A stretch of 64,000 bases of DNA, taken from contig NZ_JAPKNJ010000002.1 in assembly GCF_026343945.1 (NCBI RefSeq), positions 558,001 to 622,000 of the forward strand, read 5' to 3'. Within the stretch, counting starts at the first letter, position 1, and the number at the start of each line of letters is the position of its first letter. This stretch comes from Kaistia algarum (GTDB taxonomy: Bacteria > Pseudomonadota > Alphaproteobacteria > Rhizobiales > Kaistiaceae). Below are positions 1 to 9,156 of this stretch, piece by piece. The notes under the pieces are model-generated. The model did no database searches and had not been told where the DNA came from. It saw only the letters and a list, made by a program, of their open reading frames with translations. The translations under genes and the position numbers were made by a program.

Positions 1-2
1 TC

Positions 3-518
3 CATTTCCCCTTCGAGATCAAGGGTGAGAAACCGGACCGCGAATGGATCGCGAGCCTCGTCGCCCGCGTCGGACTAGACGGGTTCGGCGGGCGCTTTCC
101 GCGCGAACTTTCCGGTGGCATGCAGCAGCGCGCCGCGCTGGTCCGCGCCCTCTCGTTCAAGCCCTCCGTGCTGCTGATGGACGAACCCTTCGGCGCGCTC
201 GATAGCTTCACCCGCGAGGAGATGAACCATCTCGTCGAGGAAATCTGGCTCGATACGCCGACAACGATCGTGCTCATCACCCATTCGATCGAGGAGGCGA
301 TCTTCCTTTCGGACCGCGTCGTGGTGCTGTCGCCGCGCCCCGGCCGCGTAGCCAATATCTATGAGGTGCCGTTCCCGAGGCCGCGCTCGATGGAGATCAT
401 GGAAACGAAGGAGGTGTTCGACCTGACCAACGCGATCAAGCGCGAGATCGTCGGCGAGCAGAAGAGCCGCTATGCCGCGCGGGCATCGTCTCTCGCTATT
501 TCCGAACCGACAAGCTGA
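3..518 (+). CDS. NitT/TauT-type ABC transporter ATP-binding protein (5' truncated)
   Basis: This is the C-terminal part of a cytoplasmic ABC ATPase, cut by the window edge. The reading frame is open from base 3. It holds the signature LSGGMQQR, then Walker B (LLMDEPFGALD) and the switch His (LITHSIEEA). SSB/TauB/NrtD-type ATPases have this signature and Walker B wording. Walker A lies outside the window. The stop sits ten bases before the GTG start of the permease that follows, so the two are probably translationally coupled. The substrate cannot be read from the ATPase. The family call is firm; the true start is not visible. Confidence 0.9.
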   Translation, partial: HFPFEIKGEKPDREWIASLVARVGLDGFGGRFPRELSGGMQQRAALVRALSFKPSVLLMDEPFGALDSFTREEMNHLVEEIWLDTPTTIVLITHSIEEAIFLSDRVVVLSPRPGRVANIYEVPFPRPRSMEIMETKEVFDLTNAIKREIVGEQKSRYAARASSLAISEPTS

Positions 519-528
519 GGGCCCGAGC

Positions 529-1374
529 GTGAGCGAAGACGCTATCCCCGAGTTCAAATCCGCAAAATCGGGCGACGGTTCCGAGGTCGGGCTCACCAAT
601 CTCTCCGCCTTTTCCAGCGGTCCCGGCATCAAGTCCGCCCGGGAAGTTCTCGCGATTGTCCTTGTCGCCGTGATCGTGATCGGCGGCGCCGAGTTCCTGA
701 TCCGCGCCTTCAAGGTTCCGCCCTATGTGCTGCCGACGCCGAGCGCTGTGGCCGTTGCCTTCTACACCGACATTCACCTGATCCTGCCGCATCTGGGCTA
801 CACGCTGGTCGAACTCTTCGCCGGCTTCGCGATCGGTGCCACGGTCGGTCTGGTCATGGCGGCGGTGATCACGCAGTTCCCCTTCGTCGAGAAAGTGGTG
901 ACGCCCTACATCCTGCTGCTGGTGACGACGCCGATGCTGGCGCTGGTGCCGCTTTTGATCCTGCGCTTCGGCTTCGGCTACACGCCCCGCATCATCGCGG
1001 TGGCGTTGGCCGCCGGGCCGATGGTGATGATCAATGCCGCTACCGGTTTTCGCCGGGTCGATCGCGGCAAGATCGCGCTGGCCCGCTCCTATGGCGCCTC
1101 GACATTGCAGATCTTCTGGAAGATCCGCGCCCCGATGGCGCTGCCGATGATCCTGGTCGGCTTGATGATCGGATCGATCTTCGGCCTGCTCACCGCTGTC
1201 GGCGCAGAAATGGTTGGCGGCGGTTTCGGCCTCGGCAACCGGCTGACATCCTATTCCTCGATGATCCAGATGCCGCAGTTCTTCGCCGTGGTGCTGATCC
1301 TCTCGATCCTCGGAATTCTCATCTACGTCCTCTTCTTCTGGATCGGGAAGAAGTGGGCGAGCTGGGAAGCATAA
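529..1374 (+). CDS. NitT/TauT-type ABC transporter permease
   Basis: Inner-membrane permease of about 281 residues, TauC/SsuC type (BPD_transp_1). About six hydrophobic segments are visible, and the cytoplasmic EAA-type loop reads ARSYGASTLQIFWKIRAPMA, where it contacts the ATPase. I chose the GTG at 529 because GAGGG lies about nine bases upstream. An in-frame ATG at 472 would overlap the ATPase gene by 47 bases and add a poorly coding stretch. The first 45 residues before the first membrane segment are hydrophilic. It forms an operon with the upstream ATPase and the binding protein that follows after an 80-base gap. Confidence 0.9.
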   Translation: MSEDAIPEFKSAKSGDGSEVGLTNLSAFSSGPGIKSAREVLAIVLVAVIVIGGAEFLIRAFKVPPYVLPTPSAVAVAFYTDIHLILPHLGYTLVELFAGFAIGATVGLVMAAVITQFPFVEKVVTPYILLLVTTPMLALVPLLILRFGFGYTPRIIAVALAAGPMVMINAATGFRRVDRGKIALARSYGASTLQIFWKIRAPMALPMILVGLMIGSIFGLLTAVGAEMVGGGFGLGNRLTSYSSMIQMPQFFAVVLILSILGILIYVLFFWIGKKWASWEA

Positions 1375-1453
1375 CGTCACGAAAAAACAGGGACTTCCGG
1401 ACATCCAACCAGTCCGGCTGAACGCAAGAACGACAATCAGAGGGGTAACTGCC

Positions 1454-2614
1454 ATGATGAAGCGACCGACGACCGGCGGCATGAGCCGCAGGACCTTCCT
1501 TCAGGTTTCCGCCACCGGTGTCATCACCGTGTCTGCGCTTGGCGGTTTCGCGGGCCGGGCTTCGGCCGCGCCCTATGACAAGGCGTTCACCTGGATCTCG
1601 CCACGCGGCACGCTGGAAGTCCTCGACGACTTCCCGTTCTGGGCCGGCAAGAAGCAGGGCTATTTCGAAGGCCTCGACGTCGAGATGCAGCCCGGCCCGT
1701 CCGACGGCACGGCGACCGTGAAATTCGTCGATGTCGGCCAGGCCGATATGGGCTTCCCCTCTCCGGGCGTCTTCTCCTTCGCGCTGCAGAACGGGATGAA
1801 GCTGAAGTCCGTGTTCCACATGGGCGCGCTCGACACCTTCTCCATCGCCTTCCGCAAGGGCGAAGGCTCGAACGATCTGAAGAAGCTCGAAGGCAAGACC
1901 ATCCTGCTCGGTTCGGCCGCCTGGCAGTCGATCGTCGACCCGATGCTGTTCGCTCAGGGCGTCGACGTCACGAAGGTTAAATATGTCGAGGCCGGCTGGC
2001 CTACCTGGGCGACAGCACTGCAGGCGGGACAGGGCGATGCCGCGCTTTCCTGGGAAGGGCTTCGCGCCGAGTGGATCGCAAAGGGCCTCGACTTCGAATA
2101 TTGGCTCGGCGTCCAGCACTCCAAACTCCCGGCCAATACGTTCGTCGTCCGCGCCGCAGATCTCGAGGATCCGGACAAGAAGGCGTACCTGGAGAAGTAT
2201 CTCAAGGGATGGGCAATGGGCCTGCAGTTCGGCTATCTGAATCCGCGCGCCGCGGTCGAGGCGGTGTTCGAGCAGTTCCCGACGCTGGCCACCAATCTCG
2301 GCCCCGAACTCGGCACCTCGTCGATCCTCGAGCAGATCAACGTCTTCCGCGGCGACATGGCGAAGCGCGGCGGCTGGGGCTGGCACGACATGTCGAGCTG
2401 GCAGGATTTTTTCAACGTCGTCTACAAGCTCGGCCAGATCAAGACCGAGGTGAAGGCCGAGGATGTCTGCACCAACGAGCTGATCAAGCCCGCCAACAGC
2501 TATGACGCCGCCAAGGTCCAGGCCGACGCCGATGGCTACAAGCTGACCGACGCCTTCCAGAAGGTCGACGTCGAGAAGATCAAGTCGACCATGTTCGACC
2601 AGGCGATCAAGTAA
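1454..2614 (+). CDS. NMT1/THI5-like ABC substrate-binding protein, Tat-exported
   Basis: Periplasmic binding protein of 386 residues for the NitT/TauT-type importer. The N-terminus has a twin-arginine signal: SRRTFLQ at residues 10-16, a hydrophobic core, and an A-x-A site (GRASA|AP) near residue 36. The mature part looks like the NMT1/THI5 family, with phrases such as VGQADMGF and LEGKTILLG. An AGAGGGG ribosome site precedes the ATG. Tat export suggests that the protein folds before secretion. The substrate is unknown; relatives take up sulfonates, nitrate, pyrimidine precursors or aromatics. The Gfo/Idh oxidoreductase downstream hints at a polyol- or sugar-like ligand, which would be unusual for this importer class. 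Confidence 0.88.
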   Translation: MMKRPTTGGMSRRTFLQVSATGVITVSALGGFAGRASAAPYDKAFTWISPRGTLEVLDDFPFWAGKKQGYFEGLDVEMQPGPSDGTATVKFVDVGQADMGFPSPGVFSFALQNGMKLKSVFHMGALDTFSIAFRKGEGSNDLKKLEGKTILLGSAAWQSIVDPMLFAQGVDVTKVKYVEAGWPTWATALQAGQGDAALSWEGLRAEWIAKGLDFEYWLGVQHSKLPANTFVVRAADLEDPDKKAYLEKYLKGWAMGLQFGYLNPRAAVEAVFEQFPTLATNLGPELGTSSILEQINVFRGDMAKRGGWGWHDMSSWQDFFNVVYKLGQIKTEVKAEDVCTNELIKPANSYDAAKVQADADGYKLTDAFQKVDVEKIKSTMFDQAIK

Positions 2615-2636
2615 CGCGGCTCCCGAAGAGTCCGGG

Positions 2637-2660
2637 GCGAGCGGCGTTCGCGCCGCTCGC
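2637..2660 (+). terminator. Intercistronic stem-loop after binding-protein gene
   Basis: A perfect 10-bp stem (GCGAGCGGCG / CGCCGCTCGC) with a TTCG loop lies between the binding-protein stop and the oxidoreductase start. No T-run follows. It may be an attenuator or mRNA-stabilising hairpin rather than a full terminator. Confidence 0.6.
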
Positions 2661-2685
2661 GATCCTATGTTGAAGGGAGGAATGA

Positions 2686-3771
2686 ATGCCTGCACCCGTG
2701 AAAGTTCTCGTCGTCGGCCTCGGCAATATGGGCGCCTCGCATGCGAGCGCCTATCATCGCAATCCCGGCTTCGAGATCGTCGGCCTGATGAGCCCGACCA
2801 TGAAGAGCCGGTCGATCCCGGCGGAACTCACCGGCTATCCGCTGTTCGAGGATTTCGACGAGGCCTTAGCGGCGACCAAGCCGGATGCGGTCTCGATCAA
2901 CTCCTACCCGGACACCCACGCGGAATATGCGATCAAGGCGATGAATGCCGGCGCCCATGTCTTCATGGAAAAGCCGATCGCGACCAATATCGCCGATGCC
3001 GAGGCGGTCGTCGCCGTGGCACGGGCGAAGAACCGCAAGCTGGTGCTCGGTTATATCCTCCGCGTCCACCCATCCTGGATCAAGTTCATCGAACTTGGTC
3101 AGACGCTCGGCAAGCCGCTGGTCATGCGGCTCAATCTCAACCAGCAGAGCAACGGTCCCGCCTGGACCTGGCACAAGAACCTGATCGACTCGCTGATCCC
3201 GATCGTCGATTGCGGCGTCCACTATGTCGACGTCATGTGCCAGCTCACCGGCGCCAAGCCGGTGCGGGTCCACGGCATTGGCGCCAAGCTCTGGGCCGAC
3301 GCGGCGCAGCAGAATTACGGCCATCTCCACGTCACCTTCGATGACGGCTCAGTCGGCTGGTACGAAGCCGGCTGGGGTCCGATGATGAGCGAGGAAGCCT
3401 TCTTCGTGAAGGACGTCGTCGGTCCCAAGGGCGCTGTCTCGATCGTCGCGGATCATTCGAAGGACAAGGACCCGCTGACCGACGTCTCGGATTCTGCGGA
3501 TATCGACCGCCACACGAAGACGGACGCGATCCGGTACCACCATGCCGAGGTGGGCCCCGACAAGAACTTCATCCGCAAGGACGAGACCTTCTCAATGACC
3601 GACGAGCCGGGGCACCAAGAGCTCTGCGACCGCGAGCAGGCCTTCTTCCTGCAGGCGATCCAGGAGGATCTGGACCTCTCGGAATCGATGGATGCGGCCG
3701 TGAACAGCCTGCGCATCGTGCTTGCCGCCGAGCAGAGCATCAAGGAACAGCGCTCGATCGACCTCGCGTAA
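2686..3771 (+). CDS. Gfo/Idh/MocA family NAD(P)-dependent oxidoreductase
   Basis: Cytoplasmic dehydrogenase of 361 residues. The N-terminal Rossmann fold starts at VLVVGLGNMGASHA (GxGxxG near residues 11-16), and the family's EKP motif (FMEKPIATN) is at about residue 94. The C-terminal alpha/beta substrate domain includes DCGVHYVDVM, supplying the Asp and His expected in the active site. AGGGAGGA directly precedes the ATG. It follows the NitT/TauT importer in the same direction, so it probably acts on the imported compound. Family members oxidise myo-inositol, glucose, sugar acids and amino sugars; which applies here cannot be read. Confidence 0.9.
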   Translation: MPAPVKVLVVGLGNMGASHASAYHRNPGFEIVGLMSPTMKSRSIPAELTGYPLFEDFDEALAATKPDAVSINSYPDTHAEYAIKAMNAGAHVFMEKPIATNIADAEAVVAVARAKNRKLVLGYILRVHPSWIKFIELGQTLGKPLVMRLNLNQQSNGPAWTWHKNLIDSLIPIVDCGVHYVDVMCQLTGAKPVRVHGIGAKLWADAAQQNYGHLHVTFDDGSVGWYEAGWGPMMSEEAFFVKDVVGPKGAVSIVADHSKDKDPLTDVSDSADIDRHTKTDAIRYHHAEVGPDKNFIRKDETFSMTDEPGHQELCDREQAFFLQAIQEDLDLSESMDAAVNSLRIVLAAEQSIKEQRSIDLA

Positions 3772-3796
3772 GAACAGCCCCCAACGCCACGGGCGA

Positions 3797-3821
3797 CCCC
3801 GGTCCGGGAGGATGACCGGGG
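3797..3821. terminator. Bidirectional terminator-like stem-loop
   Basis: CCCCGGTC at 3797-3804 pairs with GACCGGGG at 3814-3821. It lies in the 68-base gap between two convergent genes, where a shared terminator is expected. No clear T-run is present on either side. Confidence 0.5.
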
Positions 3822-3839
3822 CCGTCCGGGCTGCCCGCC

Positions 3840-5207
3840 TCAGGCGGCCGCCTGGCGCTTCGCGCCGCGGGCCCAGGCCGGCAGCCAGTCGCCATGCGCG
3901 GCGATGAGGTCGTCGACGAGATTCCAAATCTGGTCGAGGTCGAGTTCGGCCGCCGTGTGCGGATCGAGCATGGCCGCGTGATAGATGTGATCCCGGTTTT
4001 CGTTGAGCAGCGCCGAGACGGTCAGTTCCTGGACGTTGATGTTGGTACGCATCAGGCCCGTCAATTGCGGCGGCAGCGCGCCGATATGGGTCGGCTGGAT
4101 GCCTGACGCGTCGACGAGGCACGGCACCTCGACGGCGCATCCCTCCGGCAGCGACGTGATCAGGCCACTGTTGCGAACGTTGCCGTAGATGACCGAGGGC
4201 TCGCCGGTCCAGACCGAATTGACGATCGACGAGGCGTATTCGTGGCTCGCCTTGACCTCGATCGTATTGGCCTTGCGGTAATCGTCCGCCGTCTGCTGCC
4301 AGCGCGCGATCTGCTCGACGCAGCGCTTGGGATATTCGTCGAGCGGAATGCCGAATTTCTCGATCAGATCCTCGCGCCCTTCCTTGATGAAATAAGGCGT
4401 GTATTCGGCGAAATGCTCCGAGCTCTCGGTGACGAAATAGCCAAGCCGCGTCAGCATCTCGTAGCGCACCTTGTTGGGGCAGCGCGGATTCCAAGTCGGC
4501 TTCGGCGCCCTGCCCTCGCGATAGGCACGCAGGAGATCAGGATAGAGATCGCGATAGGAGCCGTCGGGCTGCCGGTGCTCGAAGGATAGATAGAACGCCA
4601 TGTGGTTGATGCCGGCGGCGCGGTAGCGGATCTCGTCATAGGGAATATCGAGATCGTGAGCCAACTCAAGAGCGGTGCCCTGCACGGAATGGCACAGGCC
4701 CACCTGACGGATGGTCGGGAACTTCGCGGTGATCGCCCAGGTGTTGATCGCCATCGGGTTCACATATTGCAGCATGATCGCGTTCGGGCAGACGGCGAGA
4801 ATGTCCTCGCAGATCTTCCAGAGATGCGGCACGGTCCTGAGGCCGCGCATGATGCCGCCGACGCCGAGCGTATCGGCGATCGTGTGGCGGAGGCCGTATT
4901 TCTTCGGCACCTCGAAATCGGTGACCGTCGCTGGCTCATAGCCGCCGATCTGGAAGCAGACGACGACGAAATCCGCTCCTTCCAGCGCTTGCCTCTGGTT
5001 GCCATAGGTTTCGACCTTGGCACCCACGCCCAGCGTCGAGATCAGTTTGTTGGCGATGACGGCGCTCATCTCCAGCCGCTCGGGGTTGATGTCCATGAGC
5101 GCGATGGTGGCCTCTCCCAGCGCCGGACGCTGCAGGATGTCACCGACGATGTTCTTCATGAAGACCGACGAACCGGCGCCGATAAAGGTGATCTTGGGTT
5201 TGGACAT
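3840..5207 (-). CDS. agaL2: GH4 alpha-galactosidase (AgaL2-like)
   Basis: Glycoside hydrolase family 4 enzyme of about 455 residues. GH4 enzymes use NAD+ and a divalent metal and cleave by oxidation-elimination. The Rossmann motif is FIGAGSSVF at residues 8-16; the metal/substrate segment is GLCHSV (C172, H173); NPMAINTW and GINHMAF (N201, H202) are also present. I chose the inner ATG at 5207 because GGAGA lies eight bases upstream and family members start at this point; a 19-residue extension to 5264 overlaps the upstream gene. It is the last gene of the alpha-galactoside operon. Gene order matches the S. meliloti agp/aga locus, which supports alpha-galactosidase over alpha-glucosidase or galacturonidase. 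Confidence 0.85.
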   Translation of the reverse strand: MSKPKITFIGAGSSVFMKNIVGDILQRPALGEATIALMDINPERLEMSAVIANKLISTLGVGAKVETYGNQRQALEGADFVVVCFQIGGYEPATVTDFEVPKKYGLRHTIADTLGVGGIMRGLRTVPHLWKICEDILAVCPNAIMLQYVNPMAINTWAITAKFPTIRQVGLCHSVQGTALELAHDLDIPYDEIRYRAAGINHMAFYLSFEHRQPDGSYRDLYPDLLRAYREGRAPKPTWNPRCPNKVRYEMLTRLGYFVTESSEHFAEYTPYFIKEGREDLIEKFGIPLDEYPKRCVEQIARWQQTADDYRKANTIEVKASHEYASSIVNSVWTGEPSVIYGNVRNSGLITSLPEGCAVEVPCLVDASGIQPTHIGALPPQLTGLMRTNINVQELTVSALLNENRDHIYHAAMLDPHTAAELDLDQIWNLVDDLIAAHGDWLPAWARGAKRQAAA

Positions 5208-5247
5208 GGACAAGTCTCCGAGCGTTACGGCCGCCGGGCCGGGAGGA

Positions 5248-6915
<1,668 letters not shown>

Positions 6916-6925
6916 GGCCGGCGCC

Positions 6926-8071
6926 TCAATAGGGGTCGATCGCGTCGCGCAGACCATCGCCGAGCGCGTTGAACGCGAAGACGGTGAGCAGCACGAAGCC
7001 GACAGGGGAAAGGATCCAGGGATAGGAGCCGATGACGGAGAAGGAGCCGGTATCCTGAAGCATCAGGCCCCAGGAGATCAGCGGCGGCTTCACCGCGAAG
7101 CCGAGGAAACCGAGGAAAGATTCGAGCAGCACGATCGCCGGAATGGCGAGCGTGACCGACACGATGACATGGGAGAGTACATTCGGCAGGATATGGCGGA
7201 AGATGATGCGCCCGTCGCCGGCGCCGACAGCCATCGCCGCCCGCACATATTCGACGCGCGCCAGCGCCAGCGTCTTGCCGCGCACCTCGCGCGACAGCTG
7301 CGCCCAGCCGAGCGCCGCCATCACGGCGATGACGAAGGCAAGGAAGATGTTGGACGGCGCCGTGATCGGAATCAGCGAGGTCAGCGCCAGGTACAGCGGC
7401 AATTGTGGGAAGGCGAGCACGAGATCGACGAAGCGCTGCACCCAGCCATCGACGCGCCCGCCGAGATAGCCGGAGGTGATGCCGATCGAGGTGCCGACGC
7501 TCGTGGTGATGAACACCACGACGAGCGCGATCATCAACGAGATGCGCGATCCGACGATGGCGCGCGAAAGGATGTCGCGGCCAAATTTGTCGGTGCCGAG
7601 CAAGTGCACCGAACGGCCGTCGACCGAGCCGAAAAGATGCCGGTTCGCCGGGATCAGGCCGAGGATGCGATAGTCGAAACCCTTCACGAACAGGCCGAGA
7701 AGATGCGGATTGGCGAAATCCGGTCCCGTCATCGGCTGGAATGTTACCGGATCGAACTCGCCGGTTTCAACCACGGGATAGATGCGCGGCACGAAGGTGA
7801 AGGCGCCATCGGCGGCGCGGAAGCTGACCGTCTCCGGCGGGGCGAAGCCGATGCCGTTCTCCTTCGGATTGACCGGAGCGACGAAGTCGGCGAACAGCGC
7901 CATCAGGATCAGCCCGACGACCATGACGAGGCCGATCATGCCGATCACCGAGCGACGGAACCGCCGCCAGACCAGCGCGAAATAGCCTTCATTGCCATGG
8001 GCGAAGCGAGCCTGGACTACGACGGGCGCGGCTTCCATTTCGGGGCGGACTTTGCCGGCGATATCGGTCAT
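6926..8071 (-). CDS. agpC: Dpp/Opp-type ABC permease (AgpC-like)
   Basis: Inner-membrane permease of 381 residues, DppC/OppC type. It has a hydrophilic N-terminus, a first membrane segment near residues 36-60, and a long periplasmic loop of about 130 residues that contains HLLGTDKFGRDILSR, typical of DppC. Five further membrane segments follow, with the EAA loop (EYVRAAMAVGAGDGRIIFRHILPN). Its start overlaps the stop of the upstream permease by four bases (ATGA), so translation is coupled. The family call is firm; alpha-galactoside specificity comes from the GH4 neighbours. Confidence 0.9.
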   Translation of the reverse strand: MTDIAGKVRPEMEAAPVVVQARFAHGNEGYFALVWRRFRRSVIGMIGLVMVVGLILMALFADFVAPVNPKENGIGFAPPETVSFRAADGAFTFVPRIYPVVETGEFDPVTFQPMTGPDFANPHLLGLFVKGFDYRILGLIPANRHLFGSVDGRSVHLLGTDKFGRDILSRAIVGSRISLMIALVVVFITTSVGTSIGITSGYLGGRVDGWVQRFVDLVLAFPQLPLYLALTSLIPITAPSNIFLAFVIAVMAALGWAQLSREVRGKTLALARVEYVRAAMAVGAGDGRIIFRHILPNVLSHVIVSVTLAIPAIVLLESFLGFLGFAVKPPLISWGLMLQDTGSFSVIGSYPWILSPVGFVLLTVFAFNALGDGLRDAIDPY

Positions 8072-9078
8072 GCCATCGCTCCACCAAGGCGCACGCGCGG
8101 ATCGAGCAGGGCGAGCAACATGTCGGCGATGATGTTGCCGACGATCAGCGTCGCGGCCAGCACCATCATGAAGGTCGCGGTGACATAGACGTCGCCGACA
8201 GCCATCGAGCCGACGATGGCCGGACCGATGGTGGCGAGCGAGAACACGATGGCGACCTCAATCTCGCCAGTGAGCATGTAGGGCAGCACCACGCCCTGAT
8301 ACATGACCAGCGGATGCAGCGCGTTGGGCACGGCATGGCGCATGATGACCGCCGATTCCCTGAGCCCCTTGGCCCGCGCCGTTTCGACATATTGGGCGTT
8401 GAGCGTGTCGAGCAGGTTCGCCCGCATCACGCGCATATTGTAGGCAAGGCCGCCGAAGGTCGCGATCGCGACGACCGGCCAGATATGCTTCACGAGATCG
8501 ACGAACTTCGCCCAGGACCAGGGTGCACCGCCATATTGCGGCGAGAAAAACGAGCCGATCTCCTGAACGTTCCATTTGAAGGCCAGGAAATAGACGATGA
8601 CGATCGCGATCAGGAAGCGCGGGATCGTCGTGCCGAGGAACGAGACGAAGGCGAGCGTCGAATCGATCCAGCTGTATTGTCGCGTCGCCGCGATGATGCC
8701 GAAGGTGATGCCGATCAGCGACGCCAATATGTGGCAGGTCAGCGCCAGCAGCAGCGTGCGCGGCAACCGTTCCGCGACCACCGTCGAGACGGGCTTGTTG
8801 TAGAAGAAGCTGTCGCCGAAATCGCCACGGGTGATGATGCCGCCGACCCAATTGAAATACTGGACGATGATCGGCTTATCGAGGCCGTGCGACTTGCGAT
8901 AGGCGTCGGCCTGGGCTTCGGCAACGACGGCGGAAGCGCCGCCCTGGTTCATTAGCTGGGAGCGGATGTAGTCGCCATAGTCGCCCGGAGGCGCCTGGAT
9001 GATGGCGAAGGTCACGATGCTCAGCACGATCATGACCGGGATGGCCGAGAGAATTCGCATTCCGAGATAACGCAACAT
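8068..9078 (-). CDS. agpB: Dpp/Opp-type ABC permease (AgpB-like)
   Basis: Inner-membrane permease of 336 residues, DppB/OppB type. The N-terminal segment MLRYLGMRILSAIPVMIVLS is the usual first helix. The conserved phrases RGDFGDSFFYNKPV and the EAA loop (YVETARAKGLRESAVIMRHAVPN) are present, with six membrane segments in all. It pairs with the next gene to form the membrane channel. A 78-base gap with a strong hairpin separates it from the binding-protein gene upstream. Confidence 0.9.
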   Translation of the reverse strand: MLRYLGMRILSAIPVMIVLSIVTFAIIQAPPGDYGDYIRSQLMNQGGASAVVAEAQADAYRKSHGLDKPIIVQYFNWVGGIITRGDFGDSFFYNKPVSTVVAERLPRTLLLALTCHILASLIGITFGIIAATRQYSWIDSTLAFVSFLGTTIPRFLIAIVIVYFLAFKWNVQEIGSFFSPQYGGAPWSWAKFVDLVKHIWPVVAIATFGGLAYNMRVMRANLLDTLNAQYVETARAKGLRESAVIMRHAVPNALHPLVMYQGVVLPYMLTGEIEVAIVFSLATIGPAIVGSMAVGDVYVTATFMMVLAATLIVGNIIADMLLALLDPRVRLGGAMA

Positions 9079-9109
9079 GGCCCGATCGTCCTCTTCATTT
9101 CGGTCGGGG

Positions 9110-9138
9110 CGCGCGGGAGGAAGGACTCCCCCCGCGCG
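9110..9138 (-). terminator. Intercistronic stem-loop between agpA and agpB
   Basis: CGCGCGGG (9110-9117) pairs with CCCGCGCG (9131-9138), an 8-bp GC stem with a 13-base loop. It lies just after the binding-protein stop in transcript order. It could reduce permease expression relative to the binding protein or stabilise the 5' mRNA. Confidence 0.55.
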
Positions 9139-9156
9139 GGTTTGGTTCGCCTGGTC

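Noticed and set aside
1319..2695. Long open frames opposite real genes (for example 1319-2695, 5017-6390, 9142-10785, 16931-18472, 29006-30208, 55418-56773).
   Set aside because: They lie fully antisense to genes with clear domains; high GC with few stop codons creates such frames. Their translations are rich in Arg, Gly, Asp and His and match no family.
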